Of a stretch of 42,938 nt of DNA, positions 17,363 through 25,788 are shown piece by piece. The notes beneath the pieces are model-generated. The model saw only the letters and a program-made list of their open reading frames with translations, searched no databases and was not told the origin of the DNA. This stretch comes from an uncultured Clostridia bacterium (GTDB lineage: Bacteria; Bacillota; Clostridia; Christensenellales; Borkfalkiaceae), in the NCBI GenBank assembly GCA_944372525.1, contig CALVZL010000016.1, positions 1 to 42,938 of the forward strand. Direction: 5' to 3'. Position 1 is the first letter of the stretch. Each line of letters opens with the position of its first letter. Position numbers and translations under genes: made by a program.

Positions 17363-18310
17363 ATGATCACACACGGAAATGAGATTAAGCTGTTTGCCGG
17401 AAATTCCAATCGCCCGCTTGCCGAGGCGATCGCGAAGAAGCTGAACACGACGCTGGGCGACATCGAAGTGGGGAAGTTTTCGGACGGAGAGACGAGCGTT
17501 CACATTGCGGAGACGGTGCGCGGCAGAGATCTGTTCATCATCCAGTCCACTTCCTGGCCCGTCAACGATAATCTGATGGAACTTCTCATCATGATCGATG
17601 CGGCCAAGCGCGCTTCTGCGGGACGGGTGACGGCGGTTATGCCCTATTTCGGCTATGCGAGGCAGGACAGAAAAGCGCGTTCGCGCGATCCGATCACGGC
17701 GAAATTGGTTGCGGATCTCATCACTTCCGCCGGCGCGGACAGAGTCCTTACGATGGATCTGCACGCCGCGCAGATCCAGGGATTTTTCAATATTCCCGTG
17801 GATCATCTTTTGGGCGGTCCCACGCTGTACAATTATTTTGCGGACAGGATGGACGAAAACTTTATCGTCGTTTCTCCCGATATCGGTTCGGTAAACCGTG
17901 CGAGAAAAGTCGCGGAACGGCTGAATTGCCAGATGGCGATCATTGACAAACGCCGTCCGAAGGCGAACGTGATGGAAGTCATGAACATCATCGGAAACGT
18001 GGACGGCAAGAAGTGTCTGCTCGTCGACGATATGATCGACACCGCAGGGACGATCGTGCAGGGTGCGCAGGCGCTTGTCGATCAGGGGGCGACGGAGATC
18101 TATGCGTGCTGTACGCATGCGGTGCTTTCCGGTCCTGCACTCGAACGGCTGGAGAAATCGCCCATCAAGGAGCTCGTGATGCTCGATACCATTCAGCTCC
18201 CGCCCGAGAAGATGCTGCCCAAGATGAAAATTCTTACGGTAGCGGATATCTTTGCTGCGGCCATCGAGAACGTCTATTTGGACAAGCCGATGTCGAAGAT
18301 CTACGACTGA
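17363..18310 (+). CDS. prs: Ribose-phosphate pyrophosphokinase (PRPP synthetase)
   Basis: The enzyme makes PRPP from ribose 5-phosphate and ATP for nucleotide, histidine and tryptophan synthesis. Conserved class I motifs: [15 protein letters not shown], the metal-binding [28 protein letters not shown], and the PRPP loop [12 protein letters not shown]. Length 315 is exact for the family. The start has GAGGAATG upstream, and a good sigma-A promoter precedes it. The gene pair prs-pth followed by mfd is a common Firmicutes order. Confidence 0.97.
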   Translation: MITHGNEIKLFAGNSNRPLAEAIAKKLNTTLGDIEVGKFSDGETSVHIAETVRGRDLFIIQSTSWPVNDNLMELLIMIDAAKRASAGRVTAVMPYFGYARQDRKARSRDPITAKLVADLITSAGADRVLTMDLHAAQIQGFFNIPVDHLLGGPTLYNYFADRMDENFIVVSPDIGSVNRARKVAERLNCQMAIIDKRRPKANVMEVMNIIGNVDGKKCLLVDDMIDTAGTIVQGAQALVDQGATEIYACCTHAVLSGPALERLEKSPIKELVMLDTIQLPPEKMLPKMKILTVADIFAAAIENVYLDKPMSKIYD

Positions 18311-18344
18311 ACGGAACCGCCCGCGCCGCGGCACGGGCGAAAAA

Positions 18345-18388
18345 CGGATAAGGGAAGCCGCCGCGTTTGCGGCGGCTTCCCTTATCCG
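18345..18388. terminator. Perfect 20-bp stem-loop between prs and pth
   Basis: A 20-bp perfect inverted repeat (18345-18364 with 18369-18388) has a GTTT loop. There is no T-run on the plus side, so termination may be partial or the hairpin may protect or process the mRNA. I see no separate promoter for pth in the 96-base gap. Confidence 0.6.
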
Positions 18389-18406
18389 GTCAGAAGAGGG
18401 GACAAT

Positions 18407-18970
18407 ATGTTTTTGATCGTGGGACTGGGAAATCCCGAAAAAAAGTATGAAAAAAATTTTCACAATCTCGGGTTTTTGGCGGCTGGGGACTGCGCGGCGG
18501 CGCTCGGCGTAAAGTTTTCCAAAAAAGAGTGCGAGGCGAGCGTGGCGGTCGGCTATGTCGGCGGCGAAAAAATTCTGATCGCGCGCCCCGTGACGTATAT
18601 GAACGCTTCGGGAAGGGCTGTGCTGCAGCTTGTGAAAAAATATAAGACGGAGCCATCCCGGCTCGTGGTGATCTACGACGACTACGATCTTCCGAAGGGA
18701 CATGTCCGCATCCGTCCCGGCGGAAGCGCGGGGACGCACAACGGAATGCGGTCTGTGATCGCGGAATTGGGTTTTTCCGATTTTGCGCGCATCCGCATCG
18801 GGATCCGGGACGAGCAGCAGCAGATCCCGCTCATTCAATATGTGCTTTCGGATATCCGAAAAGAAGATTACGAACTCTTCGCCTCTGCCTGCAATCGAGC
18901 GGCGGAGGCCGCTCTCGCGCTTGCCCGGGGAGAGAGCATCGACTGCGTGATGGGAAGATATAACGGATGA
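18407..18970 (+). CDS. pth: Peptidyl-tRNA hydrolase
   Basis: Pth frees tRNA from peptidyl-tRNAs dropped by the ribosome. Motifs are MFLIVGLGNPEKKYEKNFHNLGF, with the catalytic His in FHNLGF, and YDDYDLPKGHVRIRPGGSAGTHNGMRS, with the catalytic Asp. Length 187 is normal. The ribosome site is GAGGGG. The stop overlaps the mfd start by four bases (18967-18970). Confidence 0.96.
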   Translation: MFLIVGLGNPEKKYEKNFHNLGFLAAGDCAAALGVKFSKKECEASVAVGYVGGEKILIARPVTYMNASGRAVLQLVKKYKTEPSRLVVIYDDYDLPKGHVRIRPGGSAGTHNGMRSVIAELGFSDFARIRIGIRDEQQQIPLIQYVLSDIRKEDYELFASACNRAAEAALALARGESIDCVMGRYNG

Positions 18971-21900
18971 AGGGTTTTTTTTCCTTTGAAAATTTAGGAG
19001 GGGAGTACGCTCTGCTCGGGCAGGACGTGCGGCAGGGGATTCCCGCTGCCGTCTTCGGAATTTCCGACGAACAGAAATACCTGATCGCCTCCCTGATCGG
19101 GGGGCGCGTCGTCTATCTTACCGCCGATGCGCTGAGCGCGAAGCGGGCGGCGGAAGCGGTCGGCGCACTGTCGGGAAAGCGATGTGCGCTGCTTTGTGCC
19201 AAGGACGAGGTACTGATGTACAGGAAAGCACTCTCCAAAGACGCTCTTTTTCGGAGGCTGAAGGCGCTTGCCGACTGGCAGAACGGAGCGGAGATCCTCG
19301 TTCTCGACGTTGAGGCGGCGATTCAGCTTTTTCCTCTCCGCCTGGAGACGGTGATGCTCGCGGTGGGACAGGAGTACGGGCTATCCGCGTTGGCGGAGCG
19401 GTTGGCGCACATGGGTTATTCGAGGGAGTATTCCGTGGAGGCGCCCGGAACGTTCGCGCTTCGCGGAGATATTCTCGACATCTATCCCGTCGGTGCGGAA
19501 CATCCCGCCCGCGTGGACTTTTTCGGAGATGAAGTGGAGGCGATCAAGCCGTACGATGAGATCACGGCGGAACGGCTTCCTCAGACAGATCGGCTCAGGA
19601 TCGTCGCAGCGACGGACGTCTGTTATGCGGAAGGGGAAAAAGAAGAGCTGCGGCGCGCGTTGAAAGCGGAATTGTCCCGCGCCAAATCTTCCGAAGCGTA
19701 TGCGCGGATGCAGACGATCGCGGGGGAGATCGATGCGGCGGAGTATGCCAACCCCTATTGCATGCCCCTGCTCGCTTGCGCGACGGATTTCTTTTCCCTG
19801 CTCGGCGGAGACGTGACGTTGGTACTGGATGAATGCAAACTCATTTCGGATAAATTGCAGGGGCTTTGGAAAGAGCATGCCGAACGCTGCGCTTCTCTTG
19901 CGCAATTCGGAGAAACCATGAGCTTTTCCCTGCGGCAGTATATCACGGAAGAGGAATTTTGCAAGGGGCTTTCATCCCTACGAAAACTTGCCCTGCAAAC
20001 GTTTATGAGCGACGTGCGCTTTTTCAATCCGCTCTCCGTGCGCAACATCCCTGCCTCACCGGTCAGGCGCTATCTGAATTCCTTTTCCGAGCTGTGCATC
20101 GATCTTTCTGCATGGAAAAAGACAGGCTACCGCGTATTGCTTTGGTGCGGCAACGGCGAACGGGCAGGAAAACTTCGCGCCGAGCTTTCAGAAAACGGAT
20201 TCGATACGGTGACGCCTCCTGCGGAACTGTCCGATTTTAAGGGGATCGGCGTCTTGGCGGAGACGCTTGCGCACGGATTCTTGCTGCATGAAAGCAAATT
20301 GGCCGTCATCGGAACGGGGGATCTCTACGTCAAGAGCGCGCCTCGGCGCATCAAAAAGAAGAGAGGCGATCCCTTCCTTGCTCCCGAGGTCGGCGATTAT
20401 GCCGTACACGAGAATTACGGCGTCGGAAAGATCACGGGGACAAAAAAGATTGAGACGACGGACGGCATCAAGGAATACGTCGCGCTCGAATATAAAGACG
20501 GAGACGTGCTCTACGTTCCCGTCGAACAGATGGACGTCCTTTCGAAATACATGGGAGGGGAAAATCCGGCTCTTTCCAAGATCGGCGGCGGAGAGTTTGA
20601 ACGCGTCAAGGCACGCGTGCGAGCTTCTCTGAAAAAAATGGCGTTCGATCTGAAAAATCTGTATGCGGAGCGTCAGGAACGGAAGGGGTATGAGTTTCCC
20701 GCTTATAAAGAGGAAATGGCGGAGTTCGAGGCGGCGTTTCCCTATGAAGAGACGCCCGATCAGCGGACTTCCGTCGAGGAGATCAAGCGGGATATGCAGT
20801 CTTCCAAAGTGATGGATCGTCTGTTGTGCGGCGACGTCGGATTCGGGAAGACGGAGGTCGCGCTTCGTGCGGCATATCTGTGCATTCTCGCGGGGAGGCA
20901 GGCGGCGATCATGTGTCCGAGCACGGTGCTCTGCGAACAGCATTTCCGCACGGCAAGCGAACGCATGGGAGAGTTCGGCGTGCGCGTTGCGGCGATCAAT
21001 CGGTTTCGGACCGAAAAGGAACAGGCAGCCATTCTTTCCGCACTGGAAAAAGGGGAGATCGATCTCATCATCGGCACGCACAGATTGCTTTCGCAAGATG
21101 TCAAATTCCGTGATCTGGGATTGCTCGTGCTGGACGAGGAACAGCGCTTCGGCGTGGAACACAAGGAAAAGATCAAAAATGTCAAACGGGAGGTGGACTG
21201 CCTTACCATGACGGCGACTCCCATTCCCCGAACGCTGCATCTCTCCCTTTCTGGCATCCGCGATATCTCCACCATTCAGACTCCGCCGCAGGCGCGTCTT
21301 CCCGTTCAGACCTATGTCGCCGAGGAGACCGAGGCGCTGATTCGGGACGCCTGCATCAGAGAGATCGCGCGCGGCGGGCAGGTTTTTCTGCTGTTCAACC
21401 GTGTGGATGGGATTTACGCTTATGCAAAAAGGCTCGGTGAAATCGTTCCGGAGGCGCGGATCTGCATTGCCCACGGAAGAATGGAACGAAACGAGCTGGA
21501 GCGCAACGTATTCGGTTTTTACCGCGGGGAATACGACATTCTTGTCACGACGACGATCATTGAAAACGGCATCGACCTTCCGAACGCCAATACGCTGATC
21601 GCCATCGATGCGGATCGGCTCGGGATCGCGCAGCTGTATCAGCTGCGGGGAAGGGTCGGGAGAAGTTCCCGTCTCGCGCATGCGTATTTCACATATAAGG
21701 CGGAACGGGTCATGACTCCTCAAGCGGCGGAACGGCTCAAGGCGCTGATGCAGTTTACGGAGCTGGGTTCCGGATTCAAAATCGCCATGCGGGATCTCGA
21801 GATCCGCGGCGCGGGAAATGTGCTCGGTGCAGAACAGCACGGTCATATGGACAAGGTCGGGTATGAACTGTACGCGAAGATATTGAAAGAAGAGCTGACA

Positions 21901-22359
21901 GGCATTCGGGCGGAAAGCGTCGATCTCGATATCAAGACGACGGCGTTTATCCCGGAAAGTTATGTCGAATCTGCGGCAGGCAGGATGGACTGTTACAAAC
22001 AGATCGCGGAGATCCGCAGCGTCTCCGATTACAAACGGGTCTGTCTCTCCATGGAGGAGACCTACGGCGAATTGCCGCCCGAGACGCGCAATCTTCTCGT
22101 CATTGCGGTGTTGAAGAGCTATGCGGCGCCCTTCCGCGTAAAAAAGATTTCCGTCAATCAGAGGGGCGGCGCGCTGGAATTTGCAGATCTGTCCGCGCTG
22201 TCGGAAGAGCGGATCATGGCGGCGCTGGAAAAATACCGCGGGATTGTTTCGCTCGATATGACGAGCGCTCCCGTTCTGCGCTTCCCGCCGAAGGGTGACG
22301 GAGGGGGCACGATGGTGCAGATGACGAGATTTTTGAAATTTGCCGCAACTTTTGCCTGA
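18967..22359 (+). CDS. mfd: Transcription-repair coupling factor Mfd
   Basis: Mfd is a DNA translocase that pushes stalled RNA polymerase off lesions and recruits UvrA. At 1130 residues it has the UvrB-like N-terminal module and the CarD-like RNA polymerase-interaction domain (GDYAVHENYGVGKI to LSKYMGG, near 475-540). The helicase core has Walker A GDVGFGKT at 622-629 and the DEEQRFG box at 723. A translocase motor follows with TTTIIENGIDLPNANTLI and the QLYQLRGRVGRS motif. A C-terminal TRCF domain is present. It overlaps pth by four bases, so the two are coupled. Confidence 0.97.
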   Translation: MKGFFSFENLGGEYALLGQDVRQGIPAAVFGISDEQKYLIASLIGGRVVYLTADALSAKRAAEAVGALSGKRCALLCAKDEVLMYRKALSKDALFRRLKALADWQNGAEILVLDVEAAIQLFPLRLETVMLAVGQEYGLSALAERLAHMGYSREYSVEAPGTFALRGDILDIYPVGAEHPARVDFFGDEVEAIKPYDEITAERLPQTDRLRIVAATDVCYAEGEKEELRRALKAELSRAKSSEAYARMQTIAGEIDAAEYANPYCMPLLACATDFFSLLGGDVTLVLDECKLISDKLQGLWKEHAERCASLAQFGETMSFSLRQYITEEEFCKGLSSLRKLALQTFMSDVRFFNPLSVRNIPASPVRRYLNSFSELCIDLSAWKKTGYRVLLWCGNGERAGKLRAELSENGFDTVTPPAELSDFKGIGVLAETLAHGFLLHESKLAVIGTGDLYVKSAPRRIKKKRGDPFLAPEVGDYAVHENYGVGKITGTKKIETTDGIKEYVALEYKDGDVLYVPVEQMDVLSKYMGGENPALSKIGGGEFERVKARVRASLKKMAFDLKNLYAERQERKGYEFPAYKEEMAEFEAAFPYEETPDQRTSVEEIKRDMQSSKVMDRLLCGDVGFGKTEVALRAAYLCILAGRQAAIMCPSTVLCEQHFRTASERMGEFGVRVAAINRFRTEKEQAAILSALEKGEIDLIIGTHRLLSQDVKFRDLGLLVLDEEQRFGVEHKEKIKNVKREVDCLTMTATPIPRTLHLSLSGIRDISTIQTPPQARLPVQTYVAEETEALIRDACIREIARGGQVFLLFNRVDGIYAYAKRLGEIVPEARICIAHGRMERNELERNVFGFYRGEYDILVTTTIIENGIDLPNANTLIAIDADRLGIAQLYQLRGRVGRSSRLAHAYFTYKAERVMTPQAAERLKALMQFTELGSGFKIAMRDLEIRGAGNVLGAEQHGHMDKVGYELYAKILKEELTGIRAESVDLDIKTTAFIPESYVESAAGRMDCYKQIAEIRSVSDYKRVCLSMEETYGELPPETRNLLVIAVLKSYAAPFRVKKISVNQRGGALEFADLSALSEERIMAALEKYRGIVSLDMTSAPVLRFPPKGDGGGTMVQMTRFLKFAATFA

Positions 22360-22376
22360 TTTTCATCGAGAATGAT

Positions 22377-22405
22377 TTGCACTTCTTTTCGAAATCGGTT
22401 ATAAT
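22377..22405 (+). promoter_or_regulatory. Promoter of the PrsA-like lipoprotein gene
   Basis: TTGCAC (22377-22382) and TATAAT (22400-22405) are 17 bp apart. The leader to the ATG at 22475 is about 60 bases and contains a small hairpin with 6-bp TGCGGA/TCCGCA arms. Confidence 0.82.
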
Positions 22406-22474
22406 AGGGAAGTGTAAGTTTGCGGAGAAGTTTTCCGCATAGAAACAGAACAACAGTTCGGAGCGAAACAGTTT

Positions 22475-24568
22475 ATGAAATTTACAAAGAAAAAAGCGGC
22501 GGTGCTGACTTTGACGGCAGTTCTTGCCTGCGGTACGCTTGCGGGATGCGATCTCGTGACGACGAATTCCCTGAACGATCTTCGTCAGGTCGTTGCAGAG
22601 GTGGACATCTCAAGGAACGCGGATTTTGCCGCGGGCGGCGCATATGAAGATTATGCCGACATCATCGACACGGCGACCGTGCTCAAGCGGGATCTTCTTG
22701 CGAATTATATCAGTGTGGGATATCAGTACGTGGAATCCTACGGATACACCTATGAGCAGGCTTTCGATCTGATCCTTGCCAGCCTTGTCAATCGGCAGAT
22801 CTACCTGCAGTATGCGTTGGTCTATCTGTTCGAGAGCGGAGATTATACCGTTGACGGATATTATGCGGCAGTCGACGCGGCGGAAGAGGCGGACAAGGAG
22901 ATCGCGGGCTATGCCTATTTCCTCGACGAAGAGACGATCGCCAAGACGGAATACGATCTCAAAGTTACGTTCAACACGACGCTGGACTCCATGGAAACCT
23001 CCATCATCGAGCAGGAAGAGGAGGAGCATAATCACGATACCGTCCGTACCACGCCCACGGGAGTGGATACGCAAAACGAAGACTTTTACGATACGGCATA
23101 TGCAATTTATACCGGGAAGAATTCCGCATCCTATTGCGGGACGTATGAAACGGTAGAAGGATCCACTTCCGCGACGAGAAAGAAGGCATACAAAGAACTG
23201 CTTGCCAATCTGAATGCCTACGGTCTCATCGAAAAGGGAGAAAACACAAGCGAGATCACTTCGCTCAGTTACTATCAGACGGAGCGCAAGGGGGCTTATC
23301 AGGACGCGATCATCGATCTTCTGACTGAGCGTTTCGAGGAGGAGGCCGAGGGCACGATTACCTCCGAATGGGTGAGACAGCGTTACGAAGAGACGCTTGC
23401 CACGCAACAGAATACTTTCAGCGAAGACACCGAAGCTTTTGAGACGGCGCTCGACGGTGTTTCCGACACCTCGTTTGTATTCTTTGCTCCCGACGAAAAT
23501 TACGGATTTGTCATCAATATTCTTCTTCCGTTCAGTTCGACGCAGACGAGTCAATACAATTCCTCTCCCGCAGATTACGGCGATCCGAAGGGAAATAAAT
23601 TCCTTACGCGTGCTTCGCTGCTGCAGAAGGTGCGGGCGACGGATCAGAGGACGACTTGGTTTACCGAACACAACGATTATTCCTTTGTCGCTTCCGAGGA
23701 AGACGGCGCTTATACGGGCGGGGACGCAAACCGTCAATATCTGTTCTTTGAAAACAACATCAAAAAATCTTCCGCTACAGAGGGAGAGACCGCGCAATAT
23801 GAGCCGATCGCGAATTATTACGGAAAATATACCTACAACGGAAAGGTCGAGGTGACAGGGGAAAACGAGCACGGAGAGACCGAATACTCATTTACTCCCA
23901 ACAAGCTTTCCATCGACGATTTCCTCGGCGAGATGAAGGATTATCTTTTCTTTGCAGGCTATACCCTTGAGGATGAGTATGCAGCGGGCGCCGAGTATTA
24001 TACGCGTTCCGTCAGCGAGTATTACGACGAGGAAGGCAATGTCGATTATTCCAAATTCCTTTATTATAAGGGAAACATCAAAGAGCTCTCTTCTTTCAAT
24101 GCAAACGAAGTCTTTGTCGCAGGATCCGCGGAAAATGAAGTAATGTCGGTCATAAACGAACTTTCCTTCGCATACAATACGGATACCGCCGGGCTGAACA
24201 CCTATCTCGGCTATGTCGTTTCTCCCAATGAAACGGACTATATGAAAGAATTCGAATATGCGGCACAGCTTGCGGTCGCAAGCGGCGTCGGGACGGTGAC
24301 GGTCGCGCCCACCGATTACGGCTGGCATATCATGTACTGCACGTTTTCCTATGTCGGACAGCAGTCTCCCTATGTGTTTGACGAAAACGAGATTGCAATC
24401 GAGGGATCTTTCTCTAATCTGTATTTTGAGGCGCTCAAGGCATCGAACCTTGAGACCTATTCGACGAACCGCAGAACGGCGATCATCAATTCTTATGACA
24501 ACGACGATTGCGTGACGACTTATAAAGAACGTTTCTCTGCGCTCATCAAGCAGCTCGACGCAGAGTAA
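22475..24568 (+). CDS. Large lipoprotein, PrsA/SurA-like foldase candidate
   Basis: The first 25 residues are a lipoprotein signal peptide ending in the lipobox LAGC, with the modified Cys at 25. Residues about 60-130 contain the helical SurA-N-like segment with repeated Tyr and Leu (YTYEQAFDLILASLVNRQIY). The C-terminal third ends in YVVSPNET...TDYGWHIMYC, which resembles the final strands of a parvulin PPIase domain (GYHII/GWHIM). An acidic linker (about 175-200, EQEEEEHNHD) lies between. At 697 residues it is over twice the length of PrsA, so the middle is unusual. It sits outside the membrane and likely helps fold secreted proteins. The gene between mfd and uppP is often a PPIase in related genomes, but I cannot align it here. 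Confidence 0.68.
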   Translation: MKFTKKKAAVLTLTAVLACGTLAGCDLVTTNSLNDLRQVVAEVDISRNADFAAGGAYEDYADIIDTATVLKRDLLANYISVGYQYVESYGYTYEQAFDLILASLVNRQIYLQYALVYLFESGDYTVDGYYAAVDAAEEADKEIAGYAYFLDEETIAKTEYDLKVTFNTTLDSMETSIIEQEEEEHNHDTVRTTPTGVDTQNEDFYDTAYAIYTGKNSASYCGTYETVEGSTSATRKKAYKELLANLNAYGLIEKGENTSEITSLSYYQTERKGAYQDAIIDLLTERFEEEAEGTITSEWVRQRYEETLATQQNTFSEDTEAFETALDGVSDTSFVFFAPDENYGFVINILLPFSSTQTSQYNSSPADYGDPKGNKFLTRASLLQKVRATDQRTTWFTEHNDYSFVASEEDGAYTGGDANRQYLFFENNIKKSSATEGETAQYEPIANYYGKYTYNGKVEVTGENEHGETEYSFTPNKLSIDDFLGEMKDYLFFAGYTLEDEYAAGAEYYTRSVSEYYDEEGNVDYSKFLYYKGNIKELSSFNANEVFVAGSAENEVMSVINELSFAYNTDTAGLNTYLGYVVSPNETDYMKEFEYAAQLAVASGVGTVTVAPTDYGWHIMYCTFSYVGQQSPYVFDENEIAIEGSFSNLYFEALKASNLETYSTNRRTAIINSYDNDDCVTTYKERFSALIKQLDAE

Positions 24569-24588
24569 TCGGCGGCCGCGGAGAGATT

Positions 24589-25410
24589 ATGGATTTTTGG
24601 ACTGCGATATGGCAATCAATTGTACTCGGAACGGTGCAAGGACTGACAGAGTTCTTGCCCGTTTCTTCTAGCGGGCATCTGTCGTTGCTGCACAAGCTGT
24701 TCGGGGAAGATTTTGGCGGAAACAGTCTGTTTTTTGACATTATGCTGCATGTCGGCACTCTGCTTGCCGTTGTGATCGTGCTCAGGAAGGAAATCTTCGC
24801 GCTCTTCCGTAAACCCTATCAAACGCTTCTCATGCTCATTGTCGCCACCGTTCCCGCGGGCGTCGTCGGATTGCTTTTTTCAGATCGGATTGACGCGGCT
24901 TTTTCCGGCGAAAACGGCGTTTTGTGGCTCGCGGTCTGCTTTGCTTTTACGGCGATTCTGCTGCTTGCCTGCGAGGAGGTTTCTTCCCGCAGAAAAACTA
25001 CCCGTCCGCTCGGCTGGGGCAGCGCAATGACGATGGGGGTGATCCAGGCGATTGCGCTTTTTCCGGGGATATCGCGGAGCGGCTCAACCATTTCTGCGGG
25101 AGTGTTCTCCGGAGCGGACAGAAAAGAAGTCGCCAGATTCTCTTTTTTGCTCAGCATCCCTGTCATTTTGGGTAGCGCGTTGGTAAACGGGATCGACGTT
25201 GTAAAGACGCCCGAAGCCGTTACACAAATTGGTGCGGCAGGGTTTACAGGGATCGCAGTCGGTATGGTTTGCGCCGCCGTTTCCGGATTTTTTGCCATCA
25301 AATTCATGCTGAGAATTGTGGAGCGAGCCAATTACAAATGGTTCAGTCTCTATCTTCTCGCACTCTCTCTCGTTTCGCTGTCTCTATGTGCGGCAGGGGT
25401 GATCTCCTGA
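24589..25410 (+). CDS. uppP: Undecaprenyl-diphosphatase UppP (BacA)
   Basis: This membrane enzyme removes phosphate from undecaprenyl pyrophosphate, recycling the lipid carrier for peptidoglycan and wall polymer synthesis; it can give bacitracin resistance. The family motifs are GTVQGLTEFLPVSSSGH (first active-site loop) and FPGISRSGSTISAGVFSG (second loop). Length 273 and about eight membrane helices are typical. It starts 20 bases after the lipoprotein stop, with GCGGAGAG as ribosome site, and is therefore probably on the same transcript. Confidence 0.96.
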   Translation: MDFWTAIWQSIVLGTVQGLTEFLPVSSSGHLSLLHKLFGEDFGGNSLFFDIMLHVGTLLAVVIVLRKEIFALFRKPYQTLLMLIVATVPAGVVGLLFSDRIDAAFSGENGVLWLAVCFAFTAILLLACEEVSSRRKTTRPLGWGSAMTMGVIQAIALFPGISRSGSTISAGVFSGADRKEVARFSFLLSIPVILGSALVNGIDVVKTPEAVTQIGAAGFTGIAVGMVCAAVSGFFAIKFMLRIVERANYKWFSLYLLALSLVSLSLCAAGVIS

Positions 25411-25480
25411 AAAATTTTTACGTCATGGTGCGTATAAAAAGAGAAAAGCCTCCCATATTAGGAGTATCGGAGGTGAAGAC

Positions 25481-25633
25481 ATGAGATTGAATTGCGGCGA
25501 TACCTGTCCCAAGACGGGATCCTACAAGGTCGTCAATTCGGAAGGCAAGATCGTCAACACGATTTATGTCGGGGAAGGCGAGACGATGCCTCCCACGCAG
25601 TATTCCGGCTGTCATTACGAGTCGGAAAACTGA
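25481..25633 (+). CDS. Small YjzC-like protein (50 residues)
   Basis: This 50-residue frame lies inside the frame-shadowed region upstream of the ABC-F gene and begins at an ATG with a strong GGAGGTG site (about 25469-25475). The protein begins MRLNCGDTCPKTGSYKVV, ends in a Cys-His segment, and matches the pattern of the YjzC family of Firmicutes (G-D-x-C-P-K-T-G-x-Y). That family has no known function. A perfect 11-bp hairpin terminator follows 18 bases after the stop. Cys and acidic residues suggest a possible metal site, but this is a guess. Confidence 0.75.
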   Translation: MRLNCGDTCPKTGSYKVVNSEGKIVNTIYVGEGETMPPTQYSGCHYESEN

Positions 25634-25650
25634 ACAAACAACCGATAAAA

Positions 25651-25688
25651 CAGAGGGACGTGCCGAAAGGGACGTCCCTCTGCGTTTG
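25651..25688 (+). terminator. Terminator after the YjzC-like gene
   Basis: A perfect 11-bp stem (25651-25661 with 25672-25682) has a 10-base loop and is followed by a T-rich tail. It separates this gene from the ABC-F gene. Confidence 0.82.
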
Positions 25689-25729
25689 TTTCCCGCACGG
25701 CGCATTTTTTGTACGCGCCCTGTTTTTTG

Positions 25730-25758
25730 TTGATAAACGGGCGGGAATATGCTATAAT
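25730..25758 (+). promoter_or_regulatory. Promoter of the ABC-F gene
   Basis: TTGATA (25730-25735) and TATAAT (25753-25758) are 17 bp apart, 31 bases before the chosen ATG. Confidence 0.85.
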
Positions 25759-25788
25759 CCATTCGAAAACGCTTTGAGGATGGGAGAT

